Source: Merluccius polli
Lineage: Eukaryota; Chordata; Actinopteri; Gadiformes; Merlucciidae
NCBI GenBank assembly: GCA_030340625.1
Contig: JAOPHQ010003129.1
Location: forward strand, 434,001-498,000
Length of the DNA: 64,000 nt
Reading direction: 5' to 3'
Shown here: positions 1 through 12,900 of the stretch, piece by piece
Layout of the letters: every line of letters starts with the position of its first letter
Position numbering within the stretch: the stretch's first letter is position 1
The notes under the pieces: generated by a model
What the model was told of the DNA's origin: nothing
What the model saw: only the letters and a program-made list of their open reading frames with translations
Databases searched by the model: none
Position numbers and translations under genes: made by a program

Positions 1-37
<37 letters not shown>

Positions 38-190
38 CTACAGCACCGGATCATTTCAATTGCTAGCGACGTCCATGTGGATCAATGAGCAAAAAAAAAG
101 AAAACAACATGATTCGACGATCAGTCGACTATAGGCAAGACTTGACGAATCAGATTCGACTATGTAAATTCTTAGTCGGGGACACCCCTA
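1..190. mobile_element. Truncated hAT-like DNA transposon end
   Basis: The right edge read on the minus strand begins TAGGGGTGTCCCCGACTAAG, followed by repeated GTCGA/GATTCG motifs; this resembles ends I recall from fish hAT-like elements. The left part runs off the window through a 32-base C run (2-33) and the small palindrome CCGGTGCT-AC-AGCACCGG (32-49). Confidence 0.5.
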
Positions 191-1600
191 GTAATTACAT
201 ACCAGAGGATATAAAGTAGCCAAGTACCCACGATTATTTAGTCTTAGCTTTGTGAAATTGCGAAAGTTCCCAGGCTGGAACAGCGGATTTGATGGTTATG
301 AAGATATGATCCTTATCTTGCTCGGCTTTGAACACAGCCACTGTATTAAAACTTTGATAAATGTTTCTTTCTTATAGATCTTATAGTCTCTGGTCAAAGG
401 GCTCCTTTAAAGGCCATGTTTGTCATAATCAGTTCTTTGCGTCTAAATCTACTGAACCATGCTTACAGTACCAGTAGAGAGGGGCGTTAAATGTCACCAG
501 CGCGCACATGGATGGGGTGGTCTACGACGGCGGCGCCGTTCTGGGAGGGATACCTGGAGACGCGTGGCGCTGGGCCCTGGCCAGTAATTGCTTTTTAGCA
601 TGGCGGCGATGTGAAGCTGGAAAGCGAATGTAAATACAATCAAATGAGATCGTGATGGTGGCCTGGAGAGGCGGTGGGGGTGAAAAGTAATAAGAAGAAA
701 TGATATCGCTGGGGAGAACAAAGTGCAGTGATTACATTTATTTCCACTGGCCTATTACTGGGGCACTGGAGAGGAAAACCAGAGCTCAGCGTTGTGTTTC
801 TGCTATGGGGGCCGTGCGCCGCTAAGAGTCAAGAGTCCGCCGGCCCTTTTTGTATTCATTACGCATCAGAAAAACAGCCGCCTCGCCATTGTCCTGCGAG
901 GGTTCTGGGATGATTTGAGCTGAATTCATTTGTAAAGGGGGGAAAGGGGGGGGGGGGGGCTTTTTTTTACGCCCTTACGGATATCAGCTCTGCGGCCGTA
1001 AATATCCAAACGCGTGACTGGGCGGTGGATGGATGTTTAAAGCATTACAGCAAATTACCCCTTTCTGGCTCCGCTATGAAAGCGTCCGGTGGGATGGATG
1101 CTTGTCAGGCGTTCACCGGCGGCTGATCTCTCAGCGAGACGGAGCCGTCGCGCAAACGGACCCACGCGTCCTGAAGCCTCTTCGGGGACAAAGGAGCTCT
1201 CGTAGACCGTGGTTTTCATCATCATCCGTCGACAGCGCGCCGTAACCTGCGCTGTTGGTCTGTCGGCGAGCTTTAGAACTGGAGTTATGAGTATGAACTA
1301 AACCTCGAATGTAATCTTCCAGTCGTCCATAATGACATTGTCCTGGGGGGGTGAGGGGGGTGGTTGGACTGGTGATGTCTTATTTTCACAGGCATGCAAA
1401 ATGTGCATCACGTACACAACCTGGGAGTCCTGGGAGTTGTGTAGTCCAGAGTGTATGTTCTATACGTTTTGTATTGTATTGTAGGGTATTTACGTGTTAT
1501 TTTGCCGTTGCCTGCTTTCAGTGTCTCCCAGCGGGATCGCGGCTGGCGGGCGGCGCTGCCAGGCAGATACAATGGATACCCCTCCATTATCCAGACATGC
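191..1600. other. Unique intronic sequence
   Basis: Mixed-composition sequence with a G run at 944-959. The stretch around 1000-1260 is CpG-richer than its surroundings, but no gene signal accompanies it. Nothing else recognised. Confidence 0.4.
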
Positions 1601-1608
1601 TGCTACTC

Positions 1609-1850
1609 GCTTCTCTCCCCCCCCTTTCCAATTCCTCCCTCTCTCCCTCTCCATCCCTCTCGCTCCTAGCCTCCCCTTCTCTCCATCTCTCCCCCCGCCT
1701 CCTTCTCTCCCCATTCCTCCTTTCCTCTCTCGCCCTCCATCCCTCCCCACCTCCCTCTCTCTCCCTCCTTGCCTCCCTCTCCCTCCTTAAGCCCCCCTCT
1801 CTCTACCTCCCTCCCTCCCTCCCTCCCTCCCTCCCCCCCACACCTCACTT
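1609..1850. repeat. Polypyrimidine tract (CCT/CT-rich)
   Basis: About 240 bp almost entirely C and T on the + strand, with CTCC and CCTCCC repeats and a (CCCT)n stretch near 1810-1835. Such strand asymmetry can form triplex DNA. The open frames through it are low-complexity Pro/Ser/Leu or Gly/Arg/Glu and are not genes. Confidence 0.9.
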
Positions 1851-4800
1851 CCCTCCTGTGGGACTCCAGGTGTCGACTGGTTGGACGTGTATTAATTGAC
1901 TGCAGATAATTCCTAATAAAACAGGAGCTGCCAAGGCTGTGCCACTGAGGAGGGGCTTGCGTCGTGTACGACAGGAGGCATTACCATGCCAACCATTTTC
2001 CACGCTCCCAAAGCCATTATTAACTAAAGACTGCAAGCCTACTGCTTTTACCACTGTAGCTGCACATTTCCGCCTTTGTGTTGGACGACTGGGTTGCGCA
2101 TTACAGTAGCGCACACACACCGGAAAGAACGTATGGACCTATATGCATGGTCAGGTGTCGGGGGGGCTGTTGTGCTATCCCATAGGCATTTTTTGGAGTG
2201 CTATTGCTATTTGCCTGCCACCCTCGCGTCCCACTCCTGTCTCTTCTGAAAAAGGGTAGACATTGGATCAGTGATTGATGACACCTGCCACTAACTCACC
2301 TGTCTGCCGATCGGGTCCCGAGAGCCGGGCCCCCCCCCCCCCACTCCTATCTTCTCTCTCCGACAGACAGTACTGAACCACCCGCACCTCCACAACCGCC
2401 AACGCTAACATCATGTTGTGTTTTCCGTCCATATCCACCCATTCCTCTCCTGTGTATTTGTCAGCACACCAGGATGCTGCTAACTCTGCTGGCACATTAA
2501 ACCCTCTCCGAGCCCCGAGATACGCTGTCTTCAGAAACGTCTGACTCCGCACAGACAGCAATATTGTTATTTGCACTCGGCTTTTCACACAAAACAACCC
2601 CCCCAACAAAATAATCTTAGGGCTTGTTTTTATTGTTTTGCCACCAAAGTTTCATCTTACAGCCTCACACTGCGAGATGAACAAGTGAAGCCTGGTGTAC
2701 GATGGGCTTGGAGCCAAGACGGCAAAGAGCTTTTCATTAGTCTAATATTACTCCTGTGCATTCGACGCTTTAGTGTCCTCCCAGCTCCCTCTACCAGAGA
2801 CAGAGAGAGGAAAAGAGAGTGAGGGAGAAAGAGAGAGGAAGGAGAGACAAAGAGATAGATATCCTGAATTCGAAGAGAGCAAACTTTCCCATTTTACATT
2901 TCCCAGCTGCTTGGATAGCCTAGACACATTGCAGTCGTCCATCTGATATGCAGGACAATAAGATAGACAAGAGAGATATAGATACAGCTACAATAACTAA
3001 TACCTGCTCAACACCTGAGACACTTGCTTATATTTACGTTGTATCACAGCTTGACATCCTCAAGACAAGTATCAATTGAAAACATTTGGGGATCAAGGAG
3101 GCCGCCATATGACAGCCGCCATGCAGCTCTGTAATCGCCCGGTGCTGTGCTAAGTCATTAAAATTGTGCTCGGTTCTCTCTGAAATGCCCGTCATCAGTC
3201 AAACTAACTTGCCGGCTTCCAACTAGTCACAGAAAGGACCTTCTCCAATGCCTTTTACCACCCCAAAAATAACCTGTTAGCACTTGTTGTTTACCCTTTT
3301 TCCTCTCACTCCTTACTGCTGCTTATCGTAGATGATTAAAAAGACGATAAATCAAAGCGAAAACTTTTAAGACTCCCACGTTGTTTTGACCTGTTGTGTT
3401 GACCTCACAGATGGTGTTGGTTTTAAATGTTGGTTTTAGTCTTTCACTCAGTGCCTTGAAACCTAGAGTGCCCATAGGGGATCAATGACGATTTGGCAAG
3501 TACTATAGGCTCTATGCGGGCTGTGTTACAACTCTGTTCCTCTTAATTCAATTCATTACATTTGACTGTGATGAAGCCTAGGCAATGCAAGTATTGTTAA
3601 TTGCAATTGCAAAATGCTTCGGGAGAAGATCCTTCGGTGTGATCGCAGGGAGATATGAGGTTTGAGATATGAATGAGCCAACGATACAGCTGTGCGGGTA
3701 TAATTCACCTTCAAAGACAATGAAAGCGTTTTTATTGTCGAGGTGAACACAAAATAATATGTGAGTGGCTGCATTAGCTCCTGAGTGGATTTTGCTGCTT
3801 GCCTGCTGCATATTTAGTCTAAATCATCGCTTTGTACCACCTTTGTAACAACTTGTTACTCTGTTGATCATGACTAGCTAATTGACTCAAGGTGTGTTCT
3901 CTCTCAGATATGGTATATAGCTACGGTATATACACTTTATATAGGCACAGTATATAGGCTCCAATATATAGAAATGCACACTACTGTATTGCTATATAGG
4001 TGACTAATGGGGAATATGGAGTAATCAGAATACAAATGCATTAGGGTCTCTCTCAGTGTACCTGATGAACAGAACTCTTTGGGTGTGAGCTCGACAAGGC
4101 CTGCACTGTAGGTGTTGAGCAGAATCACAGCCTTGGAAAGATACGACTGGAACAGCTGTTCTGTTTGTCAGCAGCCTGCGATTGGCTAAAGCCAACACAA
4201 CTGTAGCTCACGGATCCAGCTTATTTATGTCATGCTGTTGCCATAGAGTCCAATTTAAACCACAAGTTGAACCACCAATTCCAGGTTCTGTTACCGAAGA
4301 CAACTTTGTTTAATTCATACAGTTAACGGCCACAAGGTCAAACGGCAAACATGAGCAAGCAGTATCATGTTAGATGTAACCACTCCCGAGGTGCTGCTTG
4401 TTTGTTTTCCACTATCAATTCACACTATTTATTCTCTGCAAAGTCAAACGCTTTGAATATGACCTGTGCTTCATAACACTCCTGTTTGGTTGAGGGTAGT
4501 GACACATCCGTAGAACAAGTAATGCTAATAAGGAAAAAAAGTAAAGAATAAAAAGTAAGTGTCATTAAATGAAAATACTATGTGGAGCCTAAAATAGGAG
4601 CAGACATGCTGAACATCAGAGCTTCCACTTACTAAACATGGTCAATAGGAAGTCCTCTGAGTGGTCTGTATACAGAGGCGAGAGGAGCAGGAGTCCCAGG
4701 GCAGGTCAGGGACAGGGCTTAACGTGCTCCACATCTCTCTATGGCTCTTCAATAAAGACATACAGCTCTGCATCCCCTACCACTGCACAGCCCTGCCAAC

Positions 4801-5200
4801 AGTGGAGTTATTTCCAGTCCTGCGTCTCCTTTCTGGCTCCCATTGTCTGGCTGGTTTGAATGCAAGCCGGTGGGGAAAATGACAGGTGGAGACAGGTGCA
4901 AATTATGTCCACTTAACCATATTATAGTGGTAGTAAAGTGGTGGGGAGTTTGCTCCGCTCACTTGTCTTTTTTAATGGATGAAAGCCTGCTGCATTTCCA
5001 TATTTGGAAATGGAAGAGGGTGCGTTTGGTTGTGTGCGCTGGGGGTCCCTGTCCTTGCGTTGCTGGGTCTTTCGGATGATTGGTCTGGAAGGGATACACA
5101 GGCACCGCCCCTCCTCACTGAGTACACAGAGGGTTGAGTGTGTTTGATGAGGTTTTATTTTCGTGTTTTAACTTCAAATATCCATTTGCGTCTTTTAAAA
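1851..5200. other. Unique intronic sequence
   Basis: No exon, RNA gene or clear transposon end recognised. There is a GA-rich patch at 2795-2860, a C run at 2332-2342 and a TATATAGG-rich patch at 3905-3985. Confidence 0.4.
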
Positions 5201-5215
5201 TGACACACGTATTGT

Positions 5216-5216
<1 letters not shown>

Positions 5217-5264
<48 letters not shown>

Positions 5265-5277
5265 CTCCCCCCCCCCT
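5217..5277. repeat. Compound (CT)16-(AT)8-C microsatellite
   Basis: A CT array (5217-5248) runs directly into an AT array (to about 5264) and then a C run (5267-5277). Confidence 0.95.
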
Positions 5278-5820
5278 TGTTTGGCACTGCTCATACAAAA
5301 CCATAATGTGAGTAATTTCATACCATAAAACGGTGTCACAAATTGCCATTGGCCCAGTTATAATAAATTATAACTTAGCTGTTGACCTTCTCTCGCTTCA
5401 TATGCCGTTGAATTGATTTGTTAATATTTATATTTCTTGGCCATGGACAAATTGAAGCTGAATCTGTAGGATGCTGTATAACACGAGCAATGATATTGTG
5501 CTGGAATCATCCTGGAACATCCATAATGATGCTGATGATGATGACAAAGAAGTACATTCATTCTTATAAATGCAAAAGGATATTGACAATACACAATAAA
5601 ATGGGTTCTTATTCTTTATACTTTTTCATTATTTTCATGCCACAAACAAGTACATCGATTCGTAAAAATCCAACACAATAACAATAATATTATGGGTTGA
5701 TCTATATACATTTTCTTGTTATATGCGTTCCACAAAAAAATAACATCTTATATGAATTCAACACACCTCACAAACACAGCACCTTGGCGAACAGAACACA
5801 ACCTTGAACCAGCCGTACGC

Positions 5821-5892
5821 CCACTACCACCACCACCATCACCCACCCTCCAACACCACCCCCACCCCCACCCACCCTCCCCTCACCCCGCA
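5821..5892. repeat. CAC/CCA-rich low-complexity block
   Basis: ACC, ATC and CCCCA units without a fixed period; a related (CAC)n patch lies at 6048-6070. Low-complexity Pro/His/Thr frames result. Confidence 0.8.
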
Positions 5893-6269
5893 GCACCTAC
5901 CAACTCTTTAAACTTACTCCTGCAGTCCTTGAGAATGTTCTCAACCTTGAGCGCGCCTCTTTCAACCACTCCATCCTGCGATTCAGCCGTGGCCGTTGCC
6001 ACACAACACACTTAAACCTCCGCCTGCTCTCGCCGGCATTCTTCATCACCGACCACCACCACCACCACCCCGTCCTCCCTCAATCATCTCCACCCTCTCC
6101 CTGCCAAGAGCGCCATCGTTTCCAGGCATGGCGGGCAGCAAGCAAGAGCGGTGCTACGTAGCGGTTACCTGTCGCGCGGCTCGGACATTACACATCACTC
6201 ACGATGATCGGCGAGGGGCGGTTTGTCCTAACGGCCTCCCAATGGCTCCACCGCCACCATGGCTGACAA

Positions 6270-6315
6270 ATCGCTGTGTGTGTGTGTGTGTGTGTGTGGG
6301 GGGGGGGGGGGGGCA
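6270..6315. repeat. (GT)n followed by a G run
   Basis: A short GT array is followed directly by about 17 consecutive G. Confidence 0.9.
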
Positions 6316-6886
6316 AGGAAATTAACAGTAATGAAATGGCATACAGAGGGCAGGCACCGTGCACGGTGGTAAATGTGGCGCGGTATCAGTTGTGTACTTT
6401 CTGACTTTTAGTACTTTTAGCACTGAGTGGCCCTCTTTGAGTTTCTGCTTTAATTGAGCTCTCTGGGCTCTTATGTGGGCCCCCGGGGGCGTTTCTATGT
6501 GGTGATTGTCACGCATAATAAAAACCAGGCGCTATTGTTTCAGCTTGTTTGCCAGAGTGACCTTGGAGATTGATATTTGGTAACTTTTTTAATATGTCCT
6601 CTTATTCTGTAAAACATGTTTTAATTAAGACCACGGCGCGATTGGCATTTAGGGGAATTTAACGTGTTGTCGTGCAGGATTACCATTAAGAGAATTGATA
6701 AAGACCTGGTACGATACATTAAATGGATTAGCACACTGATGTTGAAGTCTATTTTTTCCTTCTCTCTCTTGTGTATGAATAGATGTTGTTGTGGTTTGAA
6801 GACATTACGTGTGTGCAGTAGGTACTGTTTTGGTATTACCACATCAGTACAGTCCAAAGAACATCAGTTCTTGGACCCAAGGCCCT

Positions 6887-6911
6887 GGGGGGGGGGGGGG
6901 GGGGGGGGGGG
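6887..6911. repeat. Poly-G tract, 25 bases
   Basis: Uninterrupted G run on the + strand following CAAGGCCCT; quadruplex-prone and hard to size by sequencing. Confidence 0.95.
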
Positions 6912-6950
6912 CTTGGAATCAGAACTAACTTGGGATCAGCATAAATTGTA

Positions 6951-9950
6951 GTTCCCCCATCTCCATCCCCATCTTCTCAACCAGTTCCCTTCAGGCAACA
7001 TCCAGGGATGACGTAGCTGTTATGATCGTTCGTCCATTGTGCAAACCAACGATGTTTGCGGTGGTGCAGTTGTACCAATTAGCCTCCAAAGCAGCCGGAT
7101 TACAGAAACTTTTAGTTAAAAGGACGGAAAATATGTGTTTTCAAATGCGCAACACTGATTATTTCGAAGCACGCTAAGTCCCACCATTTCTAACCAAGAC
7201 ATATTAAAGTACCAAGTTTATGAAGGAAACCGAAATTAACCCTTTGGGCTTAATTAGCATTTCCGAGATTAGCATAATACTTTCCGCTGGGGTGTCACTT
7301 CCGCTGCTGCTCTTTGTAAATGAAACATCAAAGATGAATTGGCTCTGAGACATCCCCAGTCTCCCAATTTAGCGAGGAGGATGCGGGACCCCATGGACCC
7401 CCGCTGGAGAACCGCGTTGGGGGGTGGTGGTAGAAGGAGGCCAGACGGTCCTGCGTTGGGAGATTACAGTGCTAATCTGCCACTGCAACATCTGGTGTGC
7501 TGGCCCATGAAGATACCTTTTTTCATATAGAGTTGGAGATACCTTTATTCATATGCAGTACCAGCGAGAGTAGGGAGGGCGGGTAGAGAAAGAGGTAGAA
7601 TGAGAAATTGAGGTATAAAATTAGAAATAGGGATAGTCTTTTCCTGGTTCCGTTACTGAACTCTTTGCATGTGTTCACTGCCACTGGCATTGGAAAACTC
7701 ATGACACCTTATACCTGCTCAAACTAGGCCCTGTAAGTTGACAGTATATCTATCATACTTATGATGTACACATCATGACAAATTAAGACTTAATGCTCAG
7801 TTATTGTACCTTAATGTGTATTTATTTAACTAAGATGGATTTTCAAGGCTTTAAAATGCCATTAACAGTCACACTTGAAGCTTGTTGTTTTTTACCACCA
7901 CTGTGGAGTACTTGCTGATGTCAGTCCTATTCCACCTGTAATGGCTTCTTGTAATGACATTTAATGTAATCAGAGTTGGCAAGCCATTTGTTACCAAGCT
8001 CTAGTGTGGCCGTCGCTTATTACAAGGGCACAATACAATCTAAATGGCGTTTTATTATCTTGCACAGTATAGACAGCAGCACTCAATGCTGTGGAAAAGA
8101 CGACTCGTAGCAGTTGGCATCTTATATTGATGTAAGCAACTTGGACTCATCCTCTGGCAGATAGTTGACTCAAGCTGTTTTAAAATAAAGTTTCACAGCA
8201 TTACTGGGAACTAAGCCTAGCAGCACAGATGCTCCTAGTGGGACTGCCTCTCAGCTTGCCACCCATAAAGACAAAGCTGATGGGGACGGGATGTCTGTGG
8301 CCCTGTTGTGCTCTGGCTCTTCTATACAGGCCACCGCTCCAGGGGAGGGGGGCTACATATCCCACCACTTTAACTATTATTATGTTCCTCAGGCTTTATT
8401 GCTCTGCTTTTCTTTCTTTGGGAAAAAAAACTTTGACCCAAGGGTGTCTTTTGATTTGGTCCCTCAAATTCCCGGCATTGACGCTATGATGACACTGATG
8501 TTGATATAGCAGGGTGTATTTCGTCTGGGTGTGGAGGATATGAGGAACCCGTATGTCTGTCTGTCTGTCAGAAGGTCAGATACCTGCTCCTCGTGCTGCA
8601 AAGTCAAGGTCAATCGTTTGGATGATGAAACATCTACCACTACTGATAGAAGGCCTTACAGTCTCGATAGGTCAGATGAGGTCGTGTCAAGCTCTTCGGC
8701 TGCATGTATAAGAGGGTTAAAACTCTAGCAATTACTGTTAAATTGAAGTTACAATACTTGGGATAAGTCTGTAAGCAATGGGTGTTTTTTAGCTACAGTA
8801 CACGTAATTAATGAGCAGATATGGGTTAGGTGTCTTGCTCAAGAATGCCTAGAGGTAGACTGCGGGCAGAGTCAAAACACCTTAACCACTAGACTATCTC
8901 ATCCTCCAATATGTTACAGCGATATTCTCAAGCACACTTGTGATATAAACAGAGTTTTAGCTTGGAGGATTGGCACATCAGCCATTCAGTGTTATCAGTC
9001 CTTAAAAGATAGACTGGCAGTGGTCAAAACACTCATCAATATTCTCATCGGCTCCAACGTAATGTGGGCTCAGGTGGTGGCCGATGAAACACGATTAGCA
9101 TATTTTTTTACGAGGGGGGGGGGAAGTGTATGTGCCAAATTTGAGGCACATGATGGATGTCACATGCCTTATTTGACGAGGTAATTGAAAGCTGTGTTCT
9201 GTCCCCTGCTAGATTAAGTGCTGCAAATGACTGGTTACTGTCAATGAGCAGGACAAATGCACCGGGTGCTCACTTAACTGGAAAATCAGTCATCAGAGTG
9301 GGAGAATGAAAATTGTTCCATCTTAAGAAGGCCCTCTGCATAATTCTGTCATGTGCTCCATTTGGTTAATTTGATCCACCCTTAATGAATTCATTATGCT
9401 GCTGACAGCAGATGAATGCAGGAACATTTTGCAGTGAACATTCTGTATTTTAATTGGAAGTAAATGGTCATTTTCACCAATTACCACAACCGGTCTAGAT
9501 AATGCTGACTGTAGATCAGGTTGGGCATCGGTGGATGAGAACAAATAAAATATAGATAGCTATGCCTGTCCCAAGGTAGACATAAATTATAACGGGAAAA
9601 ATAGTCAAGCTGTGCTATTTTTTACCTTGCAAGAGTTGCTGATGTGTTCTCTCTCTCTCTCCCTCTTTTTTTTCCTTGACTGCTTCTGAAGTCAATTTAG
9701 TATATGGCCTAGCAGAGTATAAGGTATCAGGAGCCCTTGGCTGAATGTATGGAGCTCAGATAGTTCCAATAGGCGCATGGCGTGGAAAGCCACAACAGCC
9801 ATCAGTCTAGCACTGGCAAAATCCATTATATGATCAGCCAGATCAATCAGTAAGGTAGCCCTTTTTGATGTCTGCATCTGAAAAGCCCAGGGTGATGGAT
9901 GGTTTTAACCTCCCATTTCCAGTTTCCAGGAACCTGTTTGAAAATATATC
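6951..9950. other. Unique intronic sequence with sparse relics
   Basis: The stretch 7200-7330 is AT-rich with several TTAGCAT-type motifs and could be regulatory. A SINE-like fragment is listed separately at 8820-8905. Nothing else recognised. Confidence 0.35.
8820..8905. mobile_element. SINE/LINE-like retroposon fragment
   Basis: Contains GGTGTCTTGCTCAAGAATGC and, 50 bp on, CCTTAACCACTAGACTATC, a word pair that I recall from degenerate fish retroposon copies. Ends are not defined. Confidence 0.35.
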
Positions 9951-9951
9951 T

Positions 9952-9953
<2 letters not shown>

Positions 9954-9997
<44 letters not shown>
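9954..9997. repeat. (AT)n microsatellite
   Basis: About 22 AT units after TCTGG. Confidence 0.95.
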
Positions 9998-9999
<2 letters not shown>

Positions 10000-12900
10000 G
10001 CCTGGCAGTCGATACACTCTCAAAGAGATCCAGCTCCACCACAGCCAGGTTGGGCTTCAGCTGGTTGGACAAGAGGTTTAGGGATCCTGTGGGACAGAAT
10101 TTAAGTGTCCTCTTTATATTTTTCTTTGGCTTGACAAGATTAAGTAATTGTCTGCCATTAGGCCCTACGATTGAGGTCTATTAGAGGACTATTAAGGCAA
10201 CATTGTGGTCTGACCTTTTGCTGTTAATTATGCACAAAAGATAAAGAAAAATTGGATTCTGCCCGCAATTTATTGACTTGCCAGTATAGATTGCTAATAG
10301 GAACGTATTCATTCATCAAGCCCATATCAGCCTGCATAGCTTTAGGCAAGACGCACCATGTTATCACCATGCTATTCTCCTGGGTTTAAATGCGTTGTTT
10401 GATGAAACATACTGTTTTTTTCAAAAGTTATTCCCCTGAGTTACCAGGTCCTGAACTATTTTTGGCTCCATGTATTTCCTAAAGAGTATGGGTGTGAGTC
10501 CATCTATTTATGGTATCTAATTATATGATGGGCAGTGACATTCAGTAACGGCCGTAGGCAGAATGTCGGTGGGAAACTATTTTGGCATGTCTCTAAATAA
10601 GTTATACAGTTTTCATAATCTCAACATAAAGTCAAACAAGTGTATAGTTAGTTGAATAAATAAGCACTACATCTTCTGAATTAGCTAATCAAAGTAAACC
10701 ATAGCCCAGGGCTAAATTGTTCTTCCTAGCATACCTTCATGATAATGAGAAAGCGTGTTGATGTGCTCCTACTATAAAATGTAAAAAATTCCAAACTGCT
10801 GATTTCTTCAGCATCTTTCAGCTTTACTTCTTCCATAGGGCTACAGGTGGGGGCAGCATCTGAAGCATTTGAATACTGAAATAATGTCCAAATACCAACC
10901 TGTTGAATATTCAAATGTCCATGGCCGGGACGCTGGCTTTAGTCCTAGAGTTGCCCCCCTGAAGGATAAAAACAATAATTATAATAATACAAAATTTGCT
11001 GTCATGTAATAAACATGCATTGATATTTGTCCTTTACATGTAGATGATTCAGATCAAGCATAGCCTTTAATTTCTGCTCAGATTACTTCATTCATAACTA
11101 ACATTGAGAAAATAACTGTCTAAATCCTCCTTTCAGGTAGCAGTTAATTGCTTACAGGGTATAAGTACTCCATGAACAGGGCATGGCTGTTCTAATTACT
11201 TTTGCAAGAACTGCTTCACAACATAACCATTAACATTGAAATATCCCCCATATTCATCCGATGTGGAGTGCTTATCAATGGCTAGAGCCAGCCGAGCTCC
11301 TCCTTGTCTTGCGTTGCTGTGCAACAAAAAACTGTTTCCCCTAATGGGCCCTTACACATGGGCTAATGGGGAGCCACCATGGCATCCCTGTCCTCCCTCC
11401 TGGCTTCCTCACCCACAACTAATTGTCAGGAGTCCCTAACGAGCTCCTAAATGAGGAAAATAGAAAACCAGACAAGGCAGCAAGGGGGTTGACGTCGCAA
11501 AGCAGGGGTCGTAGACAAATTGATGTCCTGCATTACTGTAAAATTTTGTTTGAGTTTTTCAAATGGTCTATTAAAGGCCCTTGGGCACCATGTGAATAGG
11601 AATGTGGTATGTTCCGTGTGATTCAATGACAGCGCCCCATCTCTGTGCTGTGTATCTATCACTGGGATGCAACTTTTCCACATGTTTCAGCAGAGCCATT
11701 GCCTATCTATTAAGCGTTGAACCCTGACGCATTGCTGCATTCAGTGTGTGTGTCTGGTCAGCCTCAATCCCTAAAGCAATAGCAGCCATTTGTATTTGTT
11801 TGTGGTTCCCTCTCCCATTTTCTGAGACACTGAACCAGAACGGAACCAATATGGGCTCTTGCCAGACTCCACCTAATGTTTTCTTTGACTTGAGTGTAAT
11901 ACAAAAATGGCGTTATCAGCAGGGCTCTGTTTATTTCTGTTGTGAACAGTGGGGCCCATGGAAAATGTTATTTTTTCACCTCATATTATACGTTGGAGAT
12001 CTGAGCGTGGCAAATGCAGCTAACGTGCCATAACGCGAGCAGCATTTGTTACACCTTCCCTATCAAGACGATCGCCAAGAGGGCGAGACACTTTGATTGA
12101 AAATCATAATCACACATTTGAATCGCACACAATTTGATTGCTGCATGCAGAGGCTGGTGGTGTTGAGCCGTTAACTTATTTTACTTTTGAGCAATGGCAC
12201 ATTAACCTGGTGCCTGTGGCTTGCTGCCGCTGCGGTGGCAATCTCGCAAAAAGAACAAACCAACTTTCTGCTGTCATATCGCCCTAATTATCGTCATCAA
12301 TTACTTTTGAAACAATGCATGTGCAGAAAGAAATGCTAAAATCCAAAAGACGGCAGACAAACAAGATCATTCCTCCTTGTGCACTTGGGTGTAGCGATTA
12401 GCATATGATAATTAGTTATGGACAATTGCCGTCCTGGATGGTTTCATTAAAGGGTATCACACTGGGACCTCATTACCAGGGTAATATATGGGGAGCTGGG
12501 TTTAGCCCTTCCTTACTCCCACCAATATGGAGCCTCATTTAAAATGGAGCAGGTGGATCATGGCCCGTCTCCTTAGAGGACTTGTATGACAAGGTGTGGC
12601 AAATATTTGATTTACCTAGGATTTTGTCAAGATGAAGAAATGCAAATTCCCCCTGACCTTCAAGAGGATAAATAAGCAGCCTCTCATTTGCTCTTCCCAC
12701 CGTCACTCATGTTGCAGTTGACAAAATGAAAGGTTGCCCAGTATCAAAGGAATGAGATGACAACAGATTTTTTCTCTGTCGGGCAAAAAAGAGTCAAACA
12801 AAATGCCGCCGAAAATCCCCTGCTGTGTTTAGCTACTATTGTCAGCACCAAAGGTTAGCGATGCGTTCCCCGGCAGCCCTGCAACGTGGGAAGAGAGAGA

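Noticed and set aside
8820..8905. tRNA gene
   Set aside because: The words recall a retroposon with tRNA-like history, but no cloverleaf or intact A and B boxes could be built.
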